64,000 nt of DNA, taken from assembly GCA_902539165.1 (NCBI GenBank), contig CACBHY010000001.1, positions 1-64,000 of the forward strand, read 5' to 3'. Shown piece by piece: positions 26,187 through 34,887 of the stretch. The DNA is from an uncultured Pelagibacteraceae bacterium (GTDB lineage Bacteria; Pseudomonadota; Alphaproteobacteria; Pelagibacterales; Pelagibacteraceae). Numbering within the stretch: the stretch's first letter is position 1; every line of letters starts with the position of its first letter. Position numbers and translations under genes: made by a program. The notes under the pieces are model-generated. The model worked only from the letters and a program-made list of their open reading frames with translations, was not told the DNA's origin and searched no databases.

Positions 26187-26944
26187 CGTCTTTGACCAAA
26201 AAGTCTTAATAGCATTATAAATAAATTTATAAAGTCTAAGTAAAGAGTTAATGCACCCATTACGGCTTTTTTGCCCATGATTTCGCCTGTATCACTTGCG
26301 GCATACATATTTTTGATCTTTTGAGTATCATATGCTGTAAGACCAACAAAAATCAAAACTCCTAATATTGAAATTACAAAATACATCATTGATGATTTCA
26401 TAAATATATTAACTATTGAAGCTATAATTATTCCAATTAGACCCATCATTAAGAATGAACCTAATTTTGTTAAATCTCGTTTAGTCGTATATCCGTAAAT
26501 ACTCATTGCTCCAAAAGTTGCTGAGCATATAAAGAAAACTCTTGTTACACTCATGCCTGTGTAAACTAATAAAATTGAAGATAGAGATAAGCCCATCAAT
26601 CCTGCAAAAACCCAAAAAGTAGTTTGAGCTTTTGATGCGCTCATTTTGTTAATTCCAAAACTCATATAAAAAACGATTCCCAATGGTGCAAGCATCACAA
26701 GCCATTTCAAACCTGACATATAAATTGCATTTCCCATTTGAGTGAGACCTATAATAGATCCAGCATCATTAGTAACAACTGACATTTTAAAAGTTAACAG
26801 TGCAACTATTCCTGTTAACAAAATTCCTGTTGCCATATAGTTATAAACTTTTAGCATGTAGGCTCTTAAGCCTTCATCCATTACGACTGTTGATTGTTGA
26901 GCTGACTTAGCTCTATTTAATATTCCATTTTTATCAAATTCCAT
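26183..26944 (-). CDS. Bax inhibitor-1/YccA family membrane protein
   Basis: The 253-residue protein has seven hydrophobic segments and the BI-1 signatures SSILLVYTG near residue 120, VFFICSATFGAMSIYGYTTKRDL near residue 133 and GLTAYDTQKIKNMY near residue 201 with the conserved Asp. Bacterial relatives (YbhL, YccA, YetJ) are pH-sensitive calcium leak channels or modulators of FtsH. The C-terminus LYLDFINLFIMLLRLFGQRR is typical. It is a single gene with a 78-bp gap to the divergent reductase. Confidence 0.94.
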   Translation of the reverse strand: MEFDKNGILNRAKSAQQSTVVMDEGLRAYMLKVYNYMATGILLTGIVALLTFKMSVVTNDAGSIIGLTQMGNAIYMSGLKWLVMLAPLGIVFYMSFGINKMSASKAQTTFWVFAGLMGLSLSSILLVYTGMSVTRVFFICSATFGAMSIYGYTTKRDLTKLGSFLMMGLIGIIIASIVNIFMKSSMMYFVISILGVLIFVGLTAYDTQKIKNMYAASDTGEIMGKKAVMGALTLYLDFINLFIMLLRLFGQRR

Positions 26945-27022
26945 ATAACCCTTATATAATAGCCTTTTACTAATTATTCAAGATACCATAAAAGGTTAAT
27001 AAAATTTTAACATAATTTTCAG

Positions 27023-28057
27023 ATGAATTACAAAAATTTAGGTAATACAGACATTAAAGTAAGCACAATTTGTCTCGGTACCATGACTTGGGGAGAACAA
27101 AATACTCAAAATGAAGCGTTTGAACAAATGGATTTTGCTTTAGATAAGGGAGTAAATTTTTGGGATACTGCAGAATTATATGCCGTTCCTCCTCGAAAAG
27201 AGACTTATGGAGACACTGAGAAAATTATTGGAAACTGGTTTGAGAACACCAAAAAAAGAGAAGAAGTAATTTTAGCAACTAAGGTTGCTGGCCCTTCTAG
27301 AGATTATTTAAGAAACGGAGAAAATAGTTTTATAGGAAAAAACTTGGAGAATGCTCTTCACAATAGTTTAAAGAGACTCAAAACAGATTATATTGATCTA
27401 TATCAACTTCACTGGCCAGAGAGAAAAGTAAATAGTTTTGGAAAATTGGGTTATACACATGAAGAAAATGAATGGAACCAATTCGAGGATGTTTTAAGTG
27501 AATTAAATAAATTCGTTAGCGAAGGAAAAATAAGGTATGTGGGCTTGTCCAATGAAACTCCTTGGGGTGCAATGAGTTACCTTAAGATTTCAAAGGATAA
27601 AAATTTACCCAGAATGATGTCTATTCAAAATCCATATAATTTACTTAATAGAACTTACGAAATTGGCTTATCTGAAGTTTCTATAAGGGAAAATATTGGT
27701 TGTTTGTCTTATTCTCCACTTGCAAGTGGATATTTGACGGGAAAATATAGAAATAAAAATTTTCCTAAAGGATCTAGAATGGAAAGAGATTGGGATTTTT
27801 GGACACGCTACAGAAAGCCAAATACTGAAGAGGCTGTTGAGCTTTATTACCAAATCAGTAAAAAACATAATCTTGATATGAGCCAAATGTCTATCAAATT
27901 TTGCGAAATTCAAGATTTTATGACTAGTGTAATAATTGGTGCCACATCAATGGAGCAGTTGAAAACAAATATAGAAAGTGTAAATGTTAATCTTTCTAAT
28001 GATGTCATTAAAGAAATTAATAAAGTTCAAGCTATATACCCAAATCCATGTCCTTAA
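27023..28057 (+). CDS. tas: aldo/keto reductase, Tas-like
   Basis: The 344-residue NADPH-dependent reductase closely follows E. coli Tas along its length: CLGTMTWGEQNTQNEAF, DTAELYAVPPRKETYGDTE near residue 55 with catalytic Asp and Tyr, LYQLHWPERKVNSFGKLGY near residue 136 and VIIGATSMEQLKTNIESV near residue 305. The physiological substrate of Tas is unknown; E. coli tas complements a tyrosine auxotrophy. The downstream ialB gene overlaps its end by 10 bp. Confidence 0.92.
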   Translation: MNYKNLGNTDIKVSTICLGTMTWGEQNTQNEAFEQMDFALDKGVNFWDTAELYAVPPRKETYGDTEKIIGNWFENTKKREEVILATKVAGPSRDYLRNGENSFIGKNLENALHNSLKRLKTDYIDLYQLHWPERKVNSFGKLGYTHEENEWNQFEDVLSELNKFVSEGKIRYVGLSNETPWGAMSYLKISKDKNLPRMMSIQNPYNLLNRTYEIGLSEVSIRENIGCLSYSPLASGYLTGKYRNKNFPKGSRMERDWDFWTRYRKPNTEEAVELYYQISKKHNLDMSQMSIKFCEIQDFMTSVIIGATSMEQLKTNIESVNVNLSNDVIKEINKVQAIYPNPCP

Positions 28058-28560
28058 TTAAAAAAGTTATAATATTTTTTAGTATTTTATTTATTTTTAG
28101 TTTTAGTCATCTTTATGCACAAGAAGTTAAGAAAATAGGAAAATATAAAGATTGGGAAGCTATGGTAGTTTCTGAAGCTAGTGGAAAAGTTTGTTTTGCA
28201 CAATCAGCTCCAATTTTACAGGCTCCTAAATCAAATAAAAGAGATGCAAAATTATTTGTAGCTTTTAGACCAAATGAAAATATTTTAAATGAAGTGAGCG
28301 TTACACCAGGATATGAATTTAATAAAAAAAATTCTGTAACTGCTGCTTCGGGAAAAAATAAGTTTAAATTTGATATCAAAGAGCAAGGTTTTGCTTGGAT
28401 TGCTGATACAAAAATAGAATTAAAAATGATTAAGCAGATGAGAAAAGGATCTAGATTGATGGTAACTGGATATAATGAAAAAGGTTCTCAAACAATTGAT
28501 CATTATTCATTACTAGGATTCACTAAGGCTTATAACGCATCAAAAAAAGCTTGTAGTTAA
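28048..28560 (+). CDS. IalB-family secreted protein
   Basis: The 170-residue protein has a signal peptide (cleavage likely after SHLYAQ) and an invasion-associated locus B domain: GKYKDWEAMVVSEASGKVCFAQSAP near residue 31 and a final cysteine three residues from the end, which probably pair. In free-living bacteria the family has no proven function; the name comes from Bartonella. It is 4 bp upstream of argG and overlaps the reductase gene, so these three are likely co-transcribed. Confidence 0.85.
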   Translation: MSLIKKVIIFFSILFIFSFSHLYAQEVKKIGKYKDWEAMVVSEASGKVCFAQSAPILQAPKSNKRDAKLFVAFRPNENILNEVSVTPGYEFNKKNSVTAASGKNKFKFDIKEQGFAWIADTKIELKMIKQMRKGSRLMVTGYNEKGSQTIDHYSLLGFTKAYNASKKACS

Positions 28561-28564
28561 TTTA

Positions 28565-29752
28565 ATGAAATCAAAAAAGAAAATTGTTTTAGCCTATTCT
28601 GGAGGACTTGATACGTCTATTATTTTAAAATGGCTTCAAGAAAATTATGATGCAGATGTAATTTGCTACACTGCAGATGTTGGCCAAGAGATTGATAGAA
28701 AAAAAATTATCTCTAATGCAAAGAAATTTGGTGTAACAAAAATAATTATTAAAGATTTAAAAGATGTCTTTGTCAAAGATTATGTTTATCCAATGATCAG
28801 AGGTCATGCTATTTATGAAGGTGTCTACTTGTTAGGTACGTCCATCGCAAGACCGCTTATAGCTAAAGATCAAATCAGAGTTGCTAAGAAATTTAAAGCA
28901 TATGCAGTCTCTCATGGTGCAACCGGTAAAGGAAACGACCAAGTTAGATTTGAACTAGGTTATCATTACTTTGGACCAAAAATAAAAATCATAGCGCCTT
29001 GGAGAATATGGAAATTAAAATCTAGAACTGACCTTATTAATTATGCAAAGAAAAATAATATTAATATTCCAAAAGATAAAAAAGGTGCTCCCCCTTTTTC
29101 GGTAGATGATAATTTATTTCACACCTCTACAGAGGGTAAACTTTTAGAAAATCCAAAAAATTCTGCCCCTGAATTTATTTTCCAAAGAACTGTTGCTCCT
29201 GAAAAAGCTCCAAATAAAGCTTCTTTTGTTTCAATCAATTTTAAAAATGGAGATCCTTACAGTGTTAATGGAAAAAAAATTTCTCCAGCAAAATTGTTAG
29301 CAAAATTAAACCAACTCGCAGGTAAAAATGGAATTGGGAGAGTTGATTTAGTTGAAAACAGATTTATTGGAATTAAATCCAGAGGGGTTTACGAAACTCC
29401 CGGAGGAACTCTATTGCTGCATGCACATAGAGCCATAGAGTCTGTAACCTTAGATAAAGACACCATGCATAAAAAAGATCGAATAATGTCAAGATATGCA
29501 GAACTAATTTATAACGGTTATTGGTTTTCGAAAGAAAGATTTAAATTGCAAAAAATCGTAGACCTTAAAAAAAATAAAGTTAACGGTTTAGTAAAGCTTA
29601 AACTATATAAAGGAAATGTTACAATAGTTTCGAGACAAACTAAAAGTACTGCCTACTCAATGAAAAAAGTTTCTTTTGAAGAAAATAAAACATTTATTAA
29701 ATCTAATGTAGAAAAATTTATTAATTTCCATAAAAAACAGTTAAAAAATTAG
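28565..29752 (+). CDS. argG: argininosuccinate synthase
   Basis: ArgG condenses citrulline and aspartate with ATP in arginine synthesis. The 395-residue protein shows the ATP-binding P-loop AYSGGLDTSIILKWL at residue 10, SHGATGKGNDQVRFE near residue 118 and FHTSTEGKLLENP near residue 183. Length is normal. No argH is next to it; the following gene is convergent. Confidence 0.98.
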   Translation: MKSKKKIVLAYSGGLDTSIILKWLQENYDADVICYTADVGQEIDRKKIISNAKKFGVTKIIIKDLKDVFVKDYVYPMIRGHAIYEGVYLLGTSIARPLIAKDQIRVAKKFKAYAVSHGATGKGNDQVRFELGYHYFGPKIKIIAPWRIWKLKSRTDLINYAKKNNINIPKDKKGAPPFSVDDNLFHTSTEGKLLENPKNSAPEFIFQRTVAPEKAPNKASFVSINFKNGDPYSVNGKKISPAKLLAKLNQLAGKNGIGRVDLVENRFIGIKSRGVYETPGGTLLLHAHRAIESVTLDKDTMHKKDRIMSRYAELIYNGYWFSKERFKLQKIVDLKKNKVNGLVKLKLYKGNVTIVSRQTKSTAYSMKKVSFEENKTFIKSNVEKFINFHKKQLKN

Positions 29753-29763
29753 CTTAGACATTT

Positions 29764-30468
29764 TTAACTTTTTTCAAAAATACCATTTAAGCCGATTCTT
29801 TTAATTAAAAAATAACCATATTTTTTTAAATAGTTTTCAATTTTTTGAGCGTTGGAATTTAATTGTGAGTTCTCTAATTCAATACATATCAATTTTGGTT
29901 TAACAAAAGTTAAGTCAATACCTTTTAAAACTTCAAAGTCATGTGACTCGACATCGATATTTATAAAATTTACAGGTTTAATTGCTATTTTATTCTCTGA
30001 AATTAATTGTTGGAAAGTAACTGTTTGTATTTTTTTTTCTGAAAAATTTTTTATTGAGAGTTTTTTTGAAATAGTTTTTGAAAATTTCTCGTCAATTGTA
30101 TTTACTGGACTGAATATATGGTCTGTGAATTGTGTTACAGATCTACTTGAACTTGAAATTGCTGCACAAATATTAATATCACGTTTCCTAACAATATTAA
30201 ATAAATCAACTGAAGTCTGATTCATATCAATATTAATTCCTTGCCACCCACGATTATAAAGTAAAGCAGTATTGCTATATCTAATTGGGTGATATGAACC
30301 TATATCAATATAAAACCCTGATTTTATGTTTTTAAAATAGTTATTAATAAATACATCCTCTTGATCTTGAGAATAAGTTTTTCTTTTTTTGAAAGCTTTG
30401 TATCTATAGAATAAATTGTAATACAAATAAATTTTATAAAAAATACTGTTAGATAAAATTTTACTCAT
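29764..30468 (-). CDS. FkbM-family methyltransferase, copy 1
   Basis: The 234-residue protein belongs to the FkbM SAM-dependent methyltransferases. YSQDQEDVFINNYF near residue 33, GFYIDIGSYHPIRYSNT near residue 52 and FINIDVESHDFEVLKG near residue 166 are the SAM and catalytic motifs. Such enzymes often methylate sugars of surface glycans, but no glycosyltransferase is adjacent. It is a single-gene unit between argG and a divergent pair. It resembles the copy at 38133-38810 over nearly its whole length. Confidence 0.9.
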   Translation of the reverse strand: MSKILSNSIFYKIYLYYNLFYRYKAFKKRKTYSQDQEDVFINNYFKNIKSGFYIDIGSYHPIRYSNTALLYNRGWQGINIDMNQTSVDLFNIVRKRDINICAAISSSSRSVTQFTDHIFSPVNTIDEKFSKTISKKLSIKNFSEKKIQTVTFQQLISENKIAIKPVNFINIDVESHDFEVLKGIDLTFVKPKLICIELENSQLNSNAQKIENYLKKYGYFLIKRIGLNGIFEKS

Positions 30469-30542
30469 TAAACTAACTATTATTTATATATTCAGGACAA
30501 ATTAGCAATTGATATAATACTTTTAGATTATAAATTAAACTA

Positions 30543-31001
30543 ATGGAATCATTTAAAAATTGGATGAGAGATACTGCAAATATTTTATTTGACGACAGTA
30601 AAAATGATCTTAGGGCTCTTCCAAAAACAGTAAGGTTACAAATTCTTTTAGTCCTAAGTTTTATTTGGACTACTGTTTTTAGTTTATATGTTTTTTCATA
30701 TACAACTTTTGCATTTGGCTGGGCGGGACTTTTCTTGGCTCACGTTGGATTAATATTTGCTGTCTATATGACGTTCAAACAATTCCATAGAGCAGAAGAA
30801 AGATCTTCAAGTGTTTTTCGAACAAAAAATTTTGATCCTTTTAAAATAATGGTGATTGTTTTTGTAATTGTATTTATTTTTGTTTTTTCTAAAGGAATTG
30901 AAGTTTTAACTAGTCCAAATCCAAATTCATACTCAATTCCTTATGACGGGCCTTCAAAATCAGTATTTGATAAATGGCTACCATTTAGTAAAGATAAGTA
31001 A
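30543..31001 (+). CDS. three-helix membrane protein, unknown
   Basis: I do not recognise this 152-residue protein. After about 30 soluble residues (WMRDTANILFDDSKNDLRAL) it has two hydrophobic segments near residues 35-75 and a third near 100-120, with a short C-terminal tail ending PFSKDK. The TAA overlaps the ATG of the PsiE-like gene by one base (TAATG), so the two proteins are made together and may act together. A 74-bp gap separates it from the divergent FkbM gene. Confidence 0.75.
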   Translation: MESFKNWMRDTANILFDDSKNDLRALPKTVRLQILLVLSFIWTTVFSLYVFSYTTFAFGWAGLFLAHVGLIFAVYMTFKQFHRAEERSSSVFRTKNFDPFKIMVIVFVIVFIFVFSKGIEVLTSPNPNSYSIPYDGPSKSVFDKWLPFSKDK

Positions 31002-31381
31002 TGGACAAGATTGCAAAAAACTTACAGTTAGGATTAATGTGCATTATTTTAATCAGCACTATTATTGCAGTTGGTATTGAAATTTCTAATATGTTTTTAA
31101 ACCAATCAGTTACTTTAGCTGATTTGCTTTTAATGTTTCTATATTTAGAAGTGCTTGCAATGGTGAGAGTTTTTTGGAACCAACAATCTATAAGTATTAC
31201 CTTACCACTTCTTATAGCAATAACAGCTCTTGCTCGATTTATTATTCTACAAGGTAAAGAAATGGATCCTACTGCTCTTGTCTACGAGGCAGTAGCTATA
31301 CTATTAATTGCCGGAGCAATTGTTGTTCTAAGATTAAGACATAGTGATAAACTGGGTCTGAAGAAAAAAAAATCAAGGTAG
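31001..31381 (+). CDS. PsiE-like membrane protein
   Basis: The 126-residue protein has four helices and matches the phosphate-starvation-inducible PsiE family: LADLLLMFLYLEVLAMVRVFW around residue 40-60 and LARFIILQGKEMDP near residue 80. Function of the family is unknown, and its name comes from E. coli regulation. I found no Pho box upstream of this pair, so phosphate control is not supported here. It follows its partner with a one-base overlap and precedes the photolyase-like gene by 6 bp. Confidence 0.85.
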   Translation: MDKIAKNLQLGLMCIILISTIIAVGIEISNMFLNQSVTLADLLLMFLYLEVLAMVRVFWNQQSISITLPLLIAITALARFIILQGKEMDPTALVYEAVAILLIAGAIVVLRLRHSDKLGLKKKKSR

Positions 31382-31387
31382 TTTAAC

Positions 31388-32527
31388 ATGTTATTTAAGG
31401 CTTCGAGGGCGAAAGCCATTGAAAAACTAAATCATTTTATTGAAAATAATCTAACTGATTACTCTAAATTAAGAAATTTTGATTTTGGTCCAGAAAGTAG
31501 ATCTAATGTATCTTGTCTATCCCCTTACATTACACACGGGATAATAAGCGAAAAAGAAATAATCAAAAAAGCTCTTAATAAATTTTCTTTTACGAAAAAT
31601 GAAAAGTTTATCCAAGAAGTGCTTTGGCGCACTTATTGGAAAGGTTGGCTAGAACTAAGACCAAATGTATGGAATGATTATTTAATAGAGCTAAAAAAAA
31701 TAAGAGAAGATTTCAAAGATAACAAAGAATATTTAAATGCAATCGAAGGGAAAACAAACATTGAGTGCTTTAATTCTTGGGTAAATGAACTCAAAAAAAA
31801 CAACTATCTTCATAACCATACCAGAATGTGGTTTGCAAGTATTTGGATTTTCACTCTAGAATTACCATGGCAACTTGGTGCTGAGTTTTTTATGCAACAT
31901 CTGTATGATGGAGATGCTGCATCGAATACCCTTGGATGGAGGTGGGTTGCTGGAATTCAAACGCGAGGTAAGCATTATTTAGCAAGCGAATGGAATATTA
32001 AAAAATTTACTAATAACAGATTTCAAAATATAAAATTAAATGAAAACGCTCCTCCAAAAATTTCTGAAAAATCTTACTCAATTATTAAACAAGAATTTAA
32101 CAACCCTCAAGACATTAAGGGAAAAAATCTTCTAATTTTTGAAAATAATCTCTCATTTGAAATCACTGACTTTAACAAAAATTTTTTTAATAAAATTTAT
32201 ATAGTTTCTAATAAAAATGAAAATAGATCTATCACGCTTAGTGAAAGATTAGTGAAATTTAAGTCTCTTTTAGTGGAAGACCAAAAGCAAAGGCTAAAAG
32301 ATAAAATAATTGATTGTGAGGTAATTAATATAAATGAAATTGAAAATATTGAAAATTGCTACGGACTATATCCAACTGTTGGGGAAAATTTAGATTATTT
32401 AAACTCTAATAATTTAAAGATAGAATTTTTATACAGAGATCTTGATCAAATTTCTTGGCAATACTGTAATAAAGGGTTCTTTAATTTTAAAAATTATATT
32501 CCAAAAATAATTTCAACGTTCAGCTAA
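31388..32527 (+). CDS. photolyase/cryptochrome-like FAD-binding protein lacking the N-terminal antenna domain
   Basis: The 379-residue protein starts directly in the helical FAD-binding domain of photolyases: SRSNVSCLSPYITHGIISE near residue 38, FIQEVLWRTYWKGWLELRP near residue 75, NNYLHNHTRMWFASIWIF near residue 139, and DGDAASNTLGWRWVAGIQT near residue 178. The usual N-terminal Rossmann domain that holds the antenna chromophore is missing. Instead about 150 residues follow the FAD domain, with alternating strands and helices (LLIFENNLSFEI, KIYIVSNKN, YGLYPTVGENLDYL), which could be a displaced alpha/beta domain. DNA repair is not assured. It lies among other photolyase-linked genes. Confidence 0.85.
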   Translation: MLFKASRAKAIEKLNHFIENNLTDYSKLRNFDFGPESRSNVSCLSPYITHGIISEKEIIKKALNKFSFTKNEKFIQEVLWRTYWKGWLELRPNVWNDYLIELKKIREDFKDNKEYLNAIEGKTNIECFNSWVNELKKNNYLHNHTRMWFASIWIFTLELPWQLGAEFFMQHLYDGDAASNTLGWRWVAGIQTRGKHYLASEWNIKKFTNNRFQNIKLNENAPPKISEKSYSIIKQEFNNPQDIKGKNLLIFENNLSFEITDFNKNFFNKIYIVSNKNENRSITLSERLVKFKSLLVEDQKQRLKDKIIDCEVININEIENIENCYGLYPTVGENLDYLNSNNLKIEFLYRDLDQISWQYCNKGFFNFKNYIPKIISTFS

Positions 32528-32745
32528 TACCATCTAATCATTCCAACGATTCCTGCAGTTGCATAAAAAAATTGTAAAAATAAAATACCTTTGTGACCTC
32601 CTCTATAAGCCCAAATTCCAATTAAAATTGCTGATAAAAGCAATAAGCAAAAACCAAAGAACTCTATTCCAATATTTGATGCAACAAACAAAGAATACAA
32701 TATTGCAGTTATAACCCCTGCCCATTCAAAAAATTTGTTATTCAT
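32524..32745 (-). CDS. 73-residue membrane protein, unknown
   Basis: This short protein has two or three hydrophobic segments (FEWAGVITAILYSLFVAS, FGFCLLLLSAILIGIW, then FFYATAGIVGMIRWY). The GIVGMIRW ending recalls small bacterial membrane proteins of unknown function. It overlaps the 29-residue frame upstream by 4 bp (ATGA) and the photolyase-like gene end by 4 bp tail to tail. No function is assigned. Confidence 0.7.
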   Translation of the reverse strand: MNNKFFEWAGVITAILYSLFVASNIGIEFFGFCLLLLSAILIGIWAYRGGHKGILFLQFFYATAGIVGMIRWY

Positions 32746-32831
32746 AAAAGTTTGTTTAAATTATCACGAAGTGTTTTAGAATAATAATTTATATCTTTGA
32801 TATAATTTGGGTCTTCAATTTTTACGTTCAT
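32742..32831 (-). CDS. 29-residue small ORF between yqaA and a membrane protein gene
   Basis: ATG on the complement of 32829-32831 opens a frame encoding MNVKIEDPNYIKDINYYSKT followed by LRDNLNKLL and a TGA that overlaps the next ATG (ATGA). The stop of the upstream YqaA gene is three bases away, so it fills the gap perfectly with coupling on one side. The peptide is hydrophilic and probably helical. Real translation is plausible but unproven. Confidence 0.5.
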   Translation of the reverse strand: MNVKIEDPNYIKDINYYSKTLRDNLNKLL

Positions 32832-32834
32832 CAC

Positions 32835-33251
32835 TTAACCAATCAAATAGAAGACAACAAGGTATCTACTTACTTTTCCAATTGCTACTAAAATAATAAA
32901 ATCTAAAAATTTAACTCTCAGTAAACCTGCAATTAAAGTTAATGGATCACCTAAAACAGGGACCCAAGCAAATAATAAAGACCATTTACCAAACTTTCTA
33001 AACCATTTTGATGATTTTTCTATTTGTGTTTCTTTAAATGGAAACCATTTTTTTGAAGTAAGATTTCTTGAGTAAAATCCTAAAGCCCAATTAACAACTG
33101 ATCCTAAAACGTTTCCAAAGCTTGCAACGATTAACAATAATAAATTATCATAATTTGATGTTACAATTAACCCTGCCAATGTAAGTTCGGAAGAAAATGG
33201 TAAAATAGTTGCTGCTAAAAAAGATATTACAAATAACGATAAATAGATCAC
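32835..33251 (-). CDS. YqaA-family membrane protein
   Basis: The 138-residue protein resembles YqaA, a short relative of the DedA/SNARE-associated family. [19 protein letters not shown] near residue 44 and [23 protein letters not shown] near residue 87 are its signatures, with four hydrophobic segments. The start is a GTG whose bases overlap the TGA of the DUF2256 gene. YqaA is often found beside photolyase and DUF2256 genes, as here. Confidence 0.88.
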   Translation of the reverse strand: MIYLSLFVISFLAATILPFSSELTLAGLIVTSNYDNLLLLIVASFGNVLGSVVNWALGFYSRNLTSKKWFPFKETQIEKSSKWFRKFGKWSLLFAWVPVLGDPLTLIAGLLRVKFLDFIILVAIGKVSRYLVVFYLIG

Positions 33252-33370
33252 TTAGAGCACTTTTTGGAACAATACTTTACCTTATGCCAATTAAGCTTCC
33301 ATTTTTTTCGCCATGTAAAAGGTCTTTTGCAAACAGGACAAGTTTTAGAGGGTAAATTATCTTTTTTCAT
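33248..33370 (-). CDS. DUF2256 zinc-ribbon-like small protein
   Basis: A 40-residue protein: [17 protein letters not shown], then [10 protein letters not shown]. Four cysteines in two pairs (CxxC ... CxxxC) would bind zinc. This is the DUF2256 pattern, a tiny family tied to cryptochrome/photolyase genes. Its ATG overlaps the TAA of the upstream photolyase gene by one base, and its TGA overlaps the GTG start of yqaA, so all three are translationally coupled. Function is unknown; a partner role for the photolyase is inference from context. Confidence 0.88.
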   Translation of the reverse strand: MKKDNLPSKTCPVCKRPFTWRKKWKLNWHKVKYCSKKCSK

Positions 33371-34860
33371 TAAATAGTATTTTGTCTAATAAATTTATCC
33401 GCCTCAGATAAAATTAATTTTTTTCTTTCATCTTTCATTTTATCAAAGATTCGAACCATCATTGATAAACGAGGATTTTTTAAAAAAAATTTTCTATTTC
33501 TATCTATAAATCTCCAATAAAGTCCATCCATGGTATTGCACCACTCTCCTTTTTTAAAATCCATCATTTTCATAAAATAAGCAGATCCACAGATATAAGG
33601 TTTGGTTGCAAAAATTCCACCATCGCTGAATAAACCCATTCCATAAACATTTGGAACCATCACCCATTCAGATGAATCAACAAACAATTCCATAAACCAT
33701 TTATAAACAATGGTAGGCTTAATCTCACACAAGTTCATAATATTAGATAAGATCATTAATCTTTCGATATGATGTGACCAACCATGATTAATAGCATTTT
33801 TAATTGCATAGTCTAATGGTGGAAGGCCAGTATTTCCATCGTACCAAGAGTTTTTCATTTTTCTGTTTTGTTTAAAGAAATTTCTAGTTTCCATTTCTTT
33901 AGAATAACCTTGATAAATACCTCTCATAAACTCCCTCCAGCCAATTACCTGACGGATATATCCTTCCAAAGAGTTCATTCTTATTTTATTTTTTTTATGA
34001 AAATCTAAGACTTTTTGAATTATAAATTCAGGTGTTATTAGCCCAAGGTTAATATATGGACTTAAAGCGCTATGAAAAAGAATGTTATCTTTTTGATCTA
34101 CAGCATCCTCATAGTCTCCAAAAAGATTTGATTTTTCTTTAATAAAAAAATTTAAAAGTTTAACTACATCATCATATTCTGTTGCAAACCAAAAATTATC
34201 TATGCTGCCTGGATGATCTTTGAATATTTTTTCAATAATAGGTTTTAGTTTTTTTGTGTGATTTGTTTCATTAATTTTAGGGAATTTTGGTATAGAAATA
34301 TCTTTGGGTAATTTATTTCTGTTATCTTCATCAAAGCTCCACTTGCCTCCAATTGGATTACCGTCCGATCCCATTAGTATTCCTGATTTTTTTCTCACTT
34401 CTTTATAAAAAGTTGCCATAAATGGTTTTTTTGAATTTCCTAAATAATTTTTGAATTCTTCACGAGTGTTAAGAAACATTGGTGTTTGGATAATATTCCA
34501 ATTAATCTTCTCTTTTTTAAAAAATAAAGATATCTTTTGTTCAAAAGGTTTATCTTCAATCTCAAAGCTAGATACTTCCTTAATTTTTTCTTTGGTAATG
34601 ATTTTTTTTAATTTTTTTAAATAATCTTCTCTAAATTCTTTGTCTTCAATTTTTGAATATTCTAATTTAAATTTATTTTTTTTAAGACGATCTGCATAAG
34701 AACGCATAGAAGATAAAAACAAAAGAATTTTTTGCTTATGGTGTTTTTCATAAGTGCATAATCCTTGGTCTTCTGCCATAAAGAACGTATGGTCTTTTTT
34801 GAAGCGGTCGATGTATTTTGTTGGAAATAATTGATTACCAAGTATAAAAAATAAGTTCAT
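33370..34860 (-). CDS. cryptochrome/photolyase of the PhrB/CryPro type, iron-sulfur ligands partly missing
   Basis: The 496-residue protein fits the prokaryotic (6-4) photolyase/CryPro group: N-terminal [26 protein letters not shown] region near residue 265 ([17 protein letters not shown]), [15 protein letters not shown] near residue 305, [20 protein letters not shown] near residue 362 and [18 protein letters not shown] near residue 395. In PhrB four cysteines bind a [4Fe-4S] cluster. Here one is in NLCEIKP and one in [12 protein letters not shown], but the segment that should carry the paired CxxC after the RMSDY-like stretch is shortened ([11 protein letters not shown]). The cluster may be absent or atypical. 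It leads the coupled DUF2256-yqaA unit. Confidence 0.9.
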   Translation of the reverse strand: MNLFFILGNQLFPTKYIDRFKKDHTFFMAEDQGLCTYEKHHKQKILLFLSSMRSYADRLKKNKFKLEYSKIEDKEFREDYLKKLKKIITKEKIKEVSSFEIEDKPFEQKISLFFKKEKINWNIIQTPMFLNTREEFKNYLGNSKKPFMATFYKEVRKKSGILMGSDGNPIGGKWSFDEDNRNKLPKDISIPKFPKINETNHTKKLKPIIEKIFKDHPGSIDNFWFATEYDDVVKLLNFFIKEKSNLFGDYEDAVDQKDNILFHSALSPYINLGLITPEFIIQKVLDFHKKNKIRMNSLEGYIRQVIGWREFMRGIYQGYSKEMETRNFFKQNRKMKNSWYDGNTGLPPLDYAIKNAINHGWSHHIERLMILSNIMNLCEIKPTIVYKWFMELFVDSSEWVMVPNVYGMGLFSDGGIFATKPYICGSAYFMKMMDFKKGEWCNTMDGLYWRFIDRNRKFFLKNPRLSMMVRIFDKMKDERKKLILSEADKFIRQNTI

Positions 34861-34887
34861 GTATAAATATAACGAATAAAATTTTTT

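Noticed and set aside
30469..31001. Pho box upstream of the PsiE-like pair
   Set aside because: No paired TGTNA(T/C) repeats with a 4-bp spacer are present in the 74-bp gap or just before the genes.
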